A stretch of DNA of 11,069 bases, from contig JAGLYJ010000036.1 in assembly GCA_023132365.1 (NCBI GenBank), forward strand, positions 1 to 11,069. Reading direction: 5' to 3'. This document shows positions 5,919 to 11,069 of the stretch, in pieces. The notes beneath the pieces were generated by a model that saw only the letters and a program-made list of their open reading frames with translations, did not search any database and had not been told where the DNA came from. The position numbers and the translations under genes are program-made. The DNA comes from Mycoplasmatota bacterium (GTDB taxonomy: Bacteria; Bacillota_I; Bacilli_A; Izemoplasmatales; Hujiaoplasmataceae). How positions within the stretch are numbered: the stretch's first letter is position 1; the number at the start of each line of letters is the position of its first letter.

Positions 5919-6869
5919 TTATCTAAATAGAGTTGAAACTCCTTGGTCATCTATAATGTTAATTATTCCTTGTCCTAATAATTCGGCAATTGATAGTTGT
6001 ATGATCTTAGGGCTAGTTTTTTCTTTTGCTAGAGCGATTGTGTTTGTACATACTATTTTTTCAATTGGAGCAGCTTCTAATTTCTGAACTGCGTCATTCG
6101 AAAATAATGGGTGTGTGCAAGAAACATAGATTTTTTTTGCTCCCGCTTCTATTAACGCAACAGCAGCAGTGGCAATAGAACCTCCTGTATCTATCATATC
6201 ATCTACAATAATACAGTTTTTCCCTCTAACCTTACCAATAATATTCTTTACCGATGATACATTTGGTTCAGGCCTAAATTTATCTATAATTGCAATTGGA
6301 GAACCTAAAACATCAGCCATGTCTCTAGCTCTAGCGGCTCCACCATGATCTGGCGAAACAACGCAAATATTATCTAGGTGCATGTCTTTGAAATATCTCC
6401 CTAAAATAGGCATTGCTCTGAAATTATCAATAGGTATATTGAAGAATCCTTGTATTTGGCCAGCATGCAAATCCATAGCAATAACTCTTGTTGCCCCAGC
6501 GATTTGTAATAAATCAGCAACAAGTTTAGCTGAAATCGGTTGTCTTGCTTTCGCTTTTCTGTCTTGTCTAGAGTAACCGTAATATGGAATAACTACGTTC
6601 ACTTCTCTAGCTGACGCTCTTTTTAGTGCGTCTATCATGATTAATAATTCCATGATATTTTCATTTACAGGGTTGCAAGTTGATTGAATAACAAACACTT
6701 TGTGCCCTCTTACTGTTTCGGGTATATTAACGTTTATTTCACCGTCAGCAAACCTTAGCATTTCACTATCTGTAAGGGGAATTCCAATATAATTAGCGAT
6801 TTCTTCTGCTAATTCCGGGTTAGAGCTCAATGAAAATATCTTAACTTTTGAGCCGTGAAAAACAGCCAT
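5919..6869 (-). CDS. prs: Ribose-phosphate pyrophosphokinase (PRPP synthetase)
   Basis: Makes PRPP from ribose 5-phosphate and ATP for purine, pyrimidine, histidine, tryptophan and NAD synthesis. It is 316 aa, the normal length of bacterial class I Prs. Visible motifs are the N-terminal FHGSKVKIFSLSSNPELAE, the ATP loop region PYYGYSRQDRK (95-105), the metal-binding DLHAGQIQGFF (133-143), the catalytic flexible loop IIDKFRPEPN (194-203) and the PRPP-binding VDDMIDTGGSI (222-232). In Bacillus subtilis the flexible loop has KRRP; here it is KFRP. The start ATG at 6869 has only a modest ribosome site (TAGG). It lies downstream of spoVG as in Bacillus, but glmU is missing between them and a terminator (6961-6994) separates the two. 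No terminator is visible after prs before the T-box promoter. Confidence 0.97.
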   Translation of the reverse strand: MAVFHGSKVKIFSLSSNPELAEEIANYIGIPLTDSEMLRFADGEINVNIPETVRGHKVFVIQSTCNPVNENIMELLIMIDALKRASAREVNVVIPYYGYSRQDRKAKARQPISAKLVADLLQIAGATRVIAMDLHAGQIQGFFNIPIDNFRAMPILGRYFKDMHLDNICVVSPDHGGAARARDMADVLGSPIAIIDKFRPEPNVSSVKNIIGKVRGKNCIIVDDMIDTGGSIATAAVALIEAGAKKIYVSCTHPLFSNDAVQKLEAAPIEKIVCTNTIALAKEKTSPKIIQLSIAELLGQGIINIIDDQGVSTLFR

Positions 6870-6940
6870 TTTAGTACCTACTATAATAAATTTTTATTTA
6901 TTATACCCTTTCCTATTCGGTTTTAATTTTGCTCATAATT

Positions 6941-6946
6941 ATTATA
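6941..6946 (-). promoter_or_regulatory. Possible -10 element for prs
   Basis: A perfect minus-strand TATAAT with TG directly before it, 71 bases upstream of the prs start. The -35 region about 17 bases upstream is only TTTTTA and falls inside the tail of the spoVG terminator. It is plausible because spoVG transcription should end at 6961-6994, so prs needs its own promoter, but the match is weak. Confidence 0.4.
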
Positions 6947-6960
6947 CACTAAATAGCGCA

Positions 6961-6994
6961 AATTAAAAAGCACTAACTTTAATGGTTAGCACTT
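6961..6994 (-). terminator. spoVG terminator, strand-specific hairpin
   Basis: Minus-strand RNA can form a 10-bp stem from AAGTGCTAAC (6985-6994) and GTTAGTGCTT (6968-6977), with loop CATTAAA (6978-6984) and the T-rich tail TTTAATTT (6961-6967 and the last stem bases). Two of the pairs are G-U wobbles, which become A/C mismatches on the plus strand, so the hairpin is stable only in the minus-strand transcript. It lies 37 bases after the spoVG stop. Confidence 0.75.
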
Positions 6995-7031
6995 AATTTT
7001 TTACATATCTCAAACTTTAACATTCTATCTA

Positions 7032-7307
7032 TTATGATTGAACTTTAACTATTTCTGGAAGTTCGTTAAAGGTATTTAAAACTTCTTTTTCTATCATAGC
7101 TCGAGTTTCGCTATTGATTGGGTGTGCTACGTCTTTATAATCACCATTAGGCATCTTTCTACTTGGCATAGCAACAAATAAACCATTTTTTCCTTCAATG
7201 ATTCTTAGTTCATGAACTACAAAACAATTATCAATTGTTATGGCAGCAATTCCAACTAAACGATTATCTCCGTCTATTCTTTTTGCTCTTACTTCAGTAA
7301 CGTTCAC
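7032..7307 (-). CDS. spoVG: SpoVG-family nucleic-acid-binding regulator
   Basis: 91 aa, slightly shorter than Bacillus subtilis SpoVG (97 aa). Full-length family match: NVTEVRAKRI, GIAAITIDNCFVVHELRIIEG, NGLFVAMPSRKMPNGDYKDVAHPINSE and the C-terminal helix. SpoVG proteins bind DNA and RNA and act as global regulators of cell division, cell-wall and stress genes. They occur widely in non-sporulating bacteria, so the name does not imply sporulation here. The start codon is GTG at 7305-7307 (MNVTEV), with a strong AGAGGTGG site a few bases upstream. It has its own promoter (7327-7356) and its own terminator (6961-6994), so it is probably made as a monocistronic, abundant message. Neighbouring ispE and prs reproduce the Bacillus gene order. 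Confidence 0.96.
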   Translation of the reverse strand: MNVTEVRAKRIDGDNRLVGIAAITIDNCFVVHELRIIEGKNGLFVAMPSRKMPNGDYKDVAHPINSETRAMIEKEVLNTFNELPEIVKVQS

Positions 7308-7326
7308 AATACCACCTCTTTAAGTG

Positions 7327-7356
7327 ATTATATCACGAATATTTTTATTTTTTCAA
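7327..7356 (-). promoter_or_regulatory. spoVG promoter with palindromic -10 region
   Basis: Minus-strand TTGAAA (-35, 7351-7356), an 18-base spacer, and TATAAT (7327-7332) in the extended form TGATATAAT. The predicted start is near 7320, giving a leader of about 12 bases made up of the ribosome site. The -10 box lies inside a perfect palindrome with a 3-base centre, GTGAT-TAT-ATCAC (7324-7336), which could be an operator. Confidence 0.75.
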
Positions 7357-7373
7357 TGGGTTTCGCTAAAATA

Positions 7374-8225
7374 CTATAAAAAATTGTAGATGTCAATGAA
7401 ATATTTAGATTTATTTTCCTTAACAAAAGCGTTGATCTTTTCGTTATCACCCTTAAAAACTTTAATAAGTGTCGATCCAGACCCGGTCATCGCTAACCCT
7501 TCATCGCCAAGTTTTTCAACAATGTGTTCGTACGCATCTTTTACTTTTTTATTGTTATCTATTGCTAAATGTTGCAATGAATTATGAATATTTTTTATAA
7601 AACTATCAATATCTTTTTTTTGAATCGCTTTTTTAATTGGTTTAACATCTACGTTATTAAAGCCAAAACGATCTCCTAACGTGAAAACGTCTTCTGTCGA
7701 TGTGTATTCTCTTGGGTTAACCAATAATACCTTACATTCAGATAAATCAATATCCAACGGAGTTACTTTATTTCCAATTCCTTCAACTAAAGCTGGTTTA
7801 TCAATCAAGCAATATGGGATATCTGCACCAAATTTAATCCCTAGTCTTTGCATTTCTTCTAAAGATAAGTTCAACTTATATAACTTATCAATTCCTCTAA
7901 TAATAGCCGCTGCGTCAACAGAGTTTCCTGCTAAGCCCGCTCCGAACGGTATTATCTTATCTATTGTAACCGTTACTCCTTTATCCGGAGCATATTGTTT
8001 AATCATATATCTCGCCGATTCTATAACCAAGTTATTTTGGTTTGATAAAAACAGGTCATTTGATTTAATGATAACTATCCCTGGGTGATCTAGATTTTCA
8101 ATTTTAACTGTATCGTATAAATCTACTTTTGCATTAATCATTTCTAAATCGTGATAGCCATCTCTTCTCGCCCCCACTACGTTAATAAATAAATTTACTT
8201 TTGCATAAGCTTTTTCTATTATCAT
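7374..8225 (-). CDS. ispE: 4-diphosphocytidyl-2-C-methyl-D-erythritol kinase
   Basis: GHMP-family kinase of the MEP (non-mevalonate) isoprenoid pathway, phosphorylating CDP-ME at the 2-hydroxyl. 283 aa, normal length. Motif 1 is AKVNLFINVVGARRDGYHDLE with Lys9. The catalytic Asp is in GADIPYC (Asp135), and motif 3 is AMTGSGSTLI (245-254). The glycine-rich ATP loop reads PFGAGLAGNSVDAAA (93-107), where the family norm is AGLxGGSSDAAA, so two positions differ (Gly to Asn, Ser to Val). The codons AAC and GTT are clear in the DNA, so this is not a misreading. The start ATG at 8225 has an AAGGGG site about 7 bases upstream. Position before spoVG matches the Bacillus ispE-purR-yabJ-spoVG block without purR and yabJ. 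The frame is intact and all other key residues are present, so it is probably functional. Confidence 0.95.
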   Translation of the reverse strand: MIIEKAYAKVNLFINVVGARRDGYHDLEMINAKVDLYDTVKIENLDHPGIVIIKSNDLFLSNQNNLVIESARYMIKQYAPDKGVTVTIDKIIPFGAGLAGNSVDAAAIIRGIDKLYKLNLSLEEMQRLGIKFGADIPYCLIDKPALVEGIGNKVTPLDIDLSECKVLLVNPREYTSTEDVFTLGDRFGFNNVDVKPIKKAIQKKDIDSFIKNIHNSLQHLAIDNNKKVKDAYEHIVEKLGDEGLAMTGSGSTLIKVFKGDNEKINAFVKENKSKYFIDIYNFL

Positions 8226-8277
8226 TAAACTGCCCCTTTGCTTTAATTTATCTAGTAATTTTGAATCCTATATATCT

Positions 8278-8286
8278 ATTTTAGCA
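8278..8286 (-). promoter_or_regulatory. Possible ispE promoter (extended -10)
   Basis: Minus-strand TGCTAAAAT, an extended -10 with one mismatch from TATAAT, about 50 bases upstream of the ispE start. No good -35 is visible. The 82-base gap to the YolD-like gene holds no clear terminator, so ispE may also be reached by read-through. Confidence 0.35.
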
Positions 8287-8307
8287 TATTTACTGATATT
8301 TTGATAT

Positions 8308-8637
8308 TTACGCAATATCAATTTGCAAAACATCAAAAGCGTTAATTCGCTCTTTTGTGGTTAAAATAATCTTTTTTTCATTAAAATCCAATTTGTCTAC
8401 TTTACCAAAGGTTGTTTTTGAATAACCATTTTCATAATATTTGATTGCAATTTCAGCTTCTTCAAATAAAGCTTCTTTTAAAACTAAATTGAATTTTTCA
8501 AAGTCATCAGAACTTAAAATTGGCTTATTTATTTTTCCCAATCTATATTTCATTTCTTTTAACATTGAATTGAATCCATTCAAAGCGTCAAAAGCAGACC
8601 ATTTAACAATCCCTCTGTCTTGATAGGTTCTAAGCAT
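8308..8637 (-). CDS. YolD-like protein
   Basis: Small soluble protein of the YolD-like family, typically encoded next to Y-family polymerases of the UvrX/YqjW type and thought to assist or regulate translesion synthesis. The family features are the N-terminal DRGIVKWSAFDALNGFNSMLKEM, the middle KPILSSDDFEKFN and the C-terminal small beta-barrel-like part (IKYYENGYSKTTFGKVDKLDF). The frame could begin at a GTG at 8646, but that GTG lies within the AGGTGG ribosome site. The ATG at 8635-8637, 5 bases after that site, is the better start, giving 109 aa. With this start the gene overlaps the polymerase stop by 8 bases (ATGCTTAG), indicating translational coupling. The precise biochemical role of the family is not settled. 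Confidence 0.88.
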   Translation of the reverse strand: MLRTYQDRGIVKWSAFDALNGFNSMLKEMKYRLGKINKPILSSDDFEKFNLVLKEALFEEAEIAIKYYENGYSKTTFGKVDKLDFNEKKIILTTKERINAFDVLQIDIA

Positions 8638-9895
8638 TGTGCCCACCTATCATATCATTTCTGGCTTTTATTGTAGAGTGTCTCAGTTCACTCGATGCTC
8701 TATTGACACTGTTTTTACCGAATTTTTCTTTGATTTCATCCATCGCAGAAAAGACCGCATTTTCTTTAACCACAGCATTTACATCTTCAAATAAGCTTAC
8801 TTGATATCCTTTCTTATCCACTAGATTGGTTGCTGATATTTTCACAACCCTTATTGGGGAGTTGTCATAAAATTTATTCATTAAAATTAAACAAGCTCTG
8901 AATATATGCGATTCGTTCTGTGATGGCTGATCCAATTTCATCTGTCTTGCAAATCCGCCTCCAATTTCCTTGCTGTATGCAAGTCCAAAATGAACCGTTT
9001 TTGCTAATTTTTTGCTTAACCTTAACCTTCTGCAAACATCATCGACCATTTCTCTGATAATTTGATATATCTCCGGTTTATAGTAATCTTGAAATAAAGT
9101 TTGTCCTATTCCATAGCTCTTGCTAACCGGTTTAATATTCATTTTTTGTTGAAGTAAACTCATGTCAATTCCATGTGTGTGGTAATATAATTCCTCTCCA
9201 ATAATTCCGAATTTCTTCTTTAATTTTTTAACATCATATTTGGCTAAATCTTCAATTTTAAAAATACCTAATTTATTTAAATTTCTTTCCATATTCCTGC
9301 CAATACCCCACATTTTAGATAGTGGTGAAACTGTCCAAAGTTTCGTTGGTAAATCAGCGTAATCCCATTTTGCTATAAAATCAGGAGAGTGTTTTGATTC
9401 GATATCTAGCGCCAGCTTTGCTATTAACATATTAGGGCCAATCCCACATGTTCCATAAATTTTAGTTTCATTATATATAGTTTTAAGAACCATGCTAGCA
9501 AATTCATAATCAGTCATTTTATAATAATTTAAATATTCTGTTAAATCAATAAAGACTTCATCTACTGAATAAACATAAATATCTTCTTCAGAAACAAATC
9601 TTAAATATATTTCAACTATTTTAGTTGAATACTCTAAGTATCGCTCCATTTTTGGTTTTCTATAGATTATATCGATGTTTTTAGGTAGTTCATAAACTCG
9701 GCATCGATTGGGAACTCCAAATGTTTTTAAATAAGGCGAAACAGCTAAAACTATAGACCCGCCCCCTCTTTCCTTATCCGCCACTACTAAAGGGGTTTTA
9801 AATGGGTCTAAACCAGATATAGCACATTCTACCGATGCGTAAAAGCTTTTTAAATCAATACATATTATATTTTTATGCAATTTATATTCTTCCAT
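8630..9895 (-). CDS. Y-family translesion DNA polymerase, UvrX/YqjW type
   Basis: 421 aa error-prone polymerase of the UmuC/DinB superfamily that copies past damaged bases. The catalytic residues are present: Asp14 in IDLKSFYAS and Asp112-Glu113 in YSVDEVFIDLT. A helix-hairpin-helix region follows (WGIGRNMERNLNKLGI, 196-211), then the thumb and the little finger (about 260-360). The segment YQVSLFED (364-371) fits the beta-clamp binding consensus QL(S/D)LF. The end (KFGKNSVNRASSEL to GGHNA) is typical of the UvrX/YqjW branch, not DinB. The start ATG at 9895 follows AAAAGGGGGGAT. The linked YolD-like gene supports the subtype. No palindrome resembling the Bacillus LexA box (CGAAC-N4-GTTCG) is visible upstream, so SOS control is not evident. 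Confidence 0.93.
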   Translation of the reverse strand: MEEYKLHKNIICIDLKSFYASVECAISGLDPFKTPLVVADKERGGGSIVLAVSPYLKTFGVPNRCRVYELPKNIDIIYRKPKMERYLEYSTKIVEIYLRFVSEEDIYVYSVDEVFIDLTEYLNYYKMTDYEFASMVLKTIYNETKIYGTCGIGPNMLIAKLALDIESKHSPDFIAKWDYADLPTKLWTVSPLSKMWGIGRNMERNLNKLGIFKIEDLAKYDVKKLKKKFGIIGEELYYHTHGIDMSLLQQKMNIKPVSKSYGIGQTLFQDYYKPEIYQIIREMVDDVCRRLRLSKKLAKTVHFGLAYSKEIGGGFARQMKLDQPSQNESHIFRACLILMNKFYDNSPIRVVKISATNLVDKKGYQVSLFEDVNAVVKENAVFSAMDEIKEKFGKNSVNRASSELRHSTIKARNDMIGGHNA

Positions 9896-9916
9896 ATCTA
9901 TCCCCCCTTTTAAAAT

Positions 9917-9922
9917 ATTATA
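9917..9922 (-). promoter_or_regulatory. Candidate -10 for the polymerase/YolD operon
   Basis: A perfect minus-strand TATAAT 21 bases before the polymerase start codon, the same spacing as at pspC and similar to ttcA and spoVG. No recognisable -35 lies 16-19 bases upstream, so the promoter would be weak or need an activator. Confidence 0.45.
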
Positions 9923-10204
9923 CTCTCATTTCTCTGAAAAAACTATTAGTTATTTCTAAAAAACTGTATAAAAAAATATCAATACTTTTGTTTAGAAAAC
10001 CACCAACATAATTAATTTTATCTATCTATTATTTTATTATAAGTAATAAAACCTTAAAATTAAATGCCTTTATATTGAATTGTTAATTATATATTGTTTA
10101 TTATATGTTTTATTCACATATTTGCATATGTTTAAGAAAATTTTGACTCTTATTATTTTCCAACAACAATCTCCCAAAATTAAATGAATTAAAACCTTGC
10201 CCAA

Positions 10205-10232
10205 TTTAAAAAGCCACTCTCACAAGTGACTT
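10205..10232 (-). terminator. pspC terminator
   Basis: Minus-strand stem AAGTCACT (10225-10232) with AGTGGCTT (10211-10218), 8 bp including one G-U pair, and loop TGTGAG (10219-10224). The tail TTTAAATT follows. It lies 30 bases after the pspC stop. Confidence 0.75.
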
Positions 10233-10262
10233 AATTAATTTCATATAAGTTATTAAAATATA

Positions 10263-10535
10263 TTATTTATCATACTTAGAAAAAGGATCATCATTATCTT
10301 CTTCTACAACTGTCCCTTGTTCTTTTTGCATTCTTTTTAATACTACGCTTTTTGGTTCAACAACCAAAGCCAAAATAATATATGCTAACAATCCAGATCC
10401 CGCACAAAACAAAAGAATCAACCAAACCACCCTGATTATTGTTACGTCCGTATCAAAGTAGTCCGCTAATCCAGCACACACACCTGAAACTTTTCCATTT
10501 TCAACATCCCTATATAATTTTTTTTGTGTCGTCAT
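10263..10535 (-). CDS. PspC-domain membrane protein
   Basis: 90 aa PspC-domain protein. The domain covers about residues 4-62 with the hallmark KKLYRDVENGKVSGVCAGLADYFDTDVTIIRVVWLILLF, followed by the membrane segment (about 34-58). The tail is short and acidic (VVEEDNDDPFSKYDK). In proteobacteria PspC helps sense envelope stress; in low-GC Gram-positives such stand-alone small PspC proteins are linked to membrane stress, but the partner is usually unknown. No pspA or LiaF-like gene is visible here. The ribosome site AAGGAGGG and an extended -10 (TGTTATAAT, 10557-10565) lie just upstream, and a terminator follows. The neighbouring membrane-anchored gene ends 43 bases upstream without a visible terminator, so read-through is possible. 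Confidence 0.9.
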   Translation of the reverse strand: MTTQKKLYRDVENGKVSGVCAGLADYFDTDVTIIRVVWLILLFCAGSGLLAYIILALVVEPKSVVLKRMQKEQGTVVEEDNDDPFSKYDK

Positions 10536-10556
10536 ATATTCCCTCCTTATAAAAAT

Positions 10557-10565
10557 ATTATAACA
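10557..10565 (-). promoter_or_regulatory. pspC promoter (extended -10)
   Basis: Minus-strand TGTTATAAT (extended -10) 21 bases before the pspC start. There is no good -35; the upstream region overlaps the end of the preceding gene. The TG extension can compensate for a weak -35. Confidence 0.5.
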
Positions 10566-10578
10566 TAAATGTGTTTTA

Positions 10579-11069
10579 TTATTTGCGTTTTTTTAAGATT
10601 TTTTTGAATGGTTTCGCTACGCTTTTCCATGAATCTTTTTTAACATATATCATACACATAGCAATACTTGCACTTGCTACCGGTATTGAAAAAGTCAAAA
10701 CATAAACAGCTGTTTTCGGTTTTGCTTTAACATAAACGGTAATACTTTCAATGGCTCCATTTTCTAAATATATTAATACATTAGTTTCTCCATAATTTTT
10801 AGCGGTAACTATCCCTGCGTTATCAACACTAAGAATTGTCCCGTCATGAGATACATAGTATATTATATTTGTTGATCCCAAAGTAACATATTGATTGATA
10901 TCTACACTTTCGCCTTCCATAATGTACAGTTTTTCAATTTTTTGTTGCAAATTACTTACAGATTCTAACAAGGTTGTTTCCATATTATCTACATCTTGTT
11001 GAGAAGTATTTGGATTAGATAATGTGTACAATGCATCCTGTTGCGCATCAGTTAGCGCTTGGAAAGAGG
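10579..11069 (-). CDS. Membrane-anchored surface protein with Big_2 Ig-like domain (3' end only)
   Basis: Partial gene: the frame stays open to the window edge, so the N-terminus lies outside. A TTG codon at 11029-11031 could be read as a start, but it has no ribosome site and the frame continues upstream of it, so I reject it. 162 residues are visible. The first 47 or so are helical and Gln/Asn-rich (possible coiled coil). Next comes a bacterial Ig-like group 2 domain (about 48-114: EGESVDINQYVTLGS, ILSVDNAGIVTAKNYGETNVLIY, ITVYVKA). A hydrophobic segment follows (about 118-139), then a 20-residue tail with nine Lys and one Arg. Such a tail predicts an extracellular domain held by a C-terminal membrane helix. 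There is no LPxTG sortase signal. The function is unknown; adhesion or surface display is the usual role of Big_2 proteins. Confidence 0.8.
   Translation of the reverse strand, partial: SFQALTDAQQDALYTLSNPNTSQQDVDNMETTLLESVSNLQQKIEKLYIMEGESVDINQYVTLGSTNIIYYVSHDGTILSVDNAGIVTAKNYGETNVLIYLENGAIESITVYVKAKPKTAVYVLTFSIPVASASIAMCMIYVKKDSWKSVAKPFKKILKKRK

Larger units (their letters stand above)
9896..10262. other. AT-rich intergenic region with two small hairpins
   Basis: A 367-base gap between the polymerase and the PspC gene. It holds the pspC terminator at its right end (10205-10232) and the polymerase ribosome site and a candidate -10 at its left end. In between are a pure-AT dyad TTTTATTA-TAAG-TAATAAAA (10032-10051) and a short hairpin ACATAT-TTGC-ATATGT (10116-10131). 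I see no convincing ORF, tRNA or known RNA motif. The very low GC suggests a spacer or degraded sequence. Confidence 0.6.

Noticed and set aside
7681..8088. 135-codon plus-strand frame opposite ispE
   Set aside because: Ser/Ile/Leu-rich low-complexity product, no start signals, and ispE on the other strand has full catalytic motifs.
8290..8327. GATATT/AATATC inverted repeat at the end of the YolD-like gene as a terminator
   Set aside because: Six AT-rich base pairs inside the coding end with no T-run after it on the minus strand.
8638..8646. GTG at 8644-8646 as start of the YolD-like gene
   Set aside because: The codon lies inside the AGGTGG ribosome site; the ATG at 8635-8637 is correctly spaced.
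39..11069. UGA used as tryptophan (Mycoplasma code)
   Set aside because: All genes are full length under the standard code with Trp as TGG; no interrupted frame requires UGA read-through.
1..11069. CRISPR array, insertion sequence, toxin-antitoxin pair or integrase
   Set aside because: No regularly spaced repeats, terminal inverted repeats with a transposase, or small adjacent toxin/antitoxin frames were found; the 24-bp repeat at 3251-3307 is coding.

Overview
The window looks like a chromosomal segment of a very AT-rich, low-GC Gram-positive lineage (Firmicutes, or an Acholeplasma/Izemoplasma-type Mollicute). The signs are the codon bias, strong Shine-Dalgarno sites (AGGAGG, AGGTGAT), TGnTATAAT-type promoters, a T-box riboswitch and the gene content (spoVG, uvrX/yolD-type genes, an MEP-pathway ispE). 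Translation uses the standard code as far as can be seen: Trp is TGG. All 14 genes end in TAA (11) or TAG (3), none in TGA. No tRNA, rRNA, CRISPR, insertion sequence or prophage was seen.

Layout. Left edge to about 870: a minus-strand TtcA-type tRNA thiolase, divergent from a plus-strand operon. Positions 870-1005: two back-to-back promoters and an AT-rich dyad. Positions 1006-3529: a plus-strand operon of a small unrecognised protein, NfeD, an RDD membrane protein and an SPFH/stomatin-like protein, closed by a strong hairpin terminator (3545-3580) that also separates it from convergent asnS. Positions 3592-5914: a minus-strand unit of promoter, Asn-specific T-box leader, AlkD-like DNA glycosylase and asnS. 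Positions 5919-8283: ispE, spoVG and prs on the minus strand, a reduced version of the Bacillus ispE-purR-yabJ-spoVG-glmU-prs block. Positions 8308-9895: a Y-family polymerase (UvrX/YqjW type) coupled to a YolD-like protein. Positions 9896-10262: an AT-rich non-coding gap. Positions 10263-11069: a PspC-domain protein and the 3' end of a surface protein with an Ig-like (Big_2) domain and a C-terminal membrane anchor.

How the genes relate. The NfeD/SPFH pair is the classic membrane-microdomain module; here it also carries an RDD protein and an uncharacterised small protein. The T-box reads tRNA-Asn charging through an AAC specifier and should raise asnS when charged tRNA-Asn is short; it also places a DNA repair enzyme under that control. 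The UvrX/YolD pair is a translesion synthesis module. Prs makes PRPP, IspE serves isoprenoid synthesis and SpoVG is a small nucleic-acid-binding regulator.

I see no obviously new defence or mobile system. The most useful leads are the four-gene membrane operon with its unknown first protein, the T-box-controlled DNA glycosylase, the dyad between the divergent promoters, and the altered ATP-binding loop in IspE.
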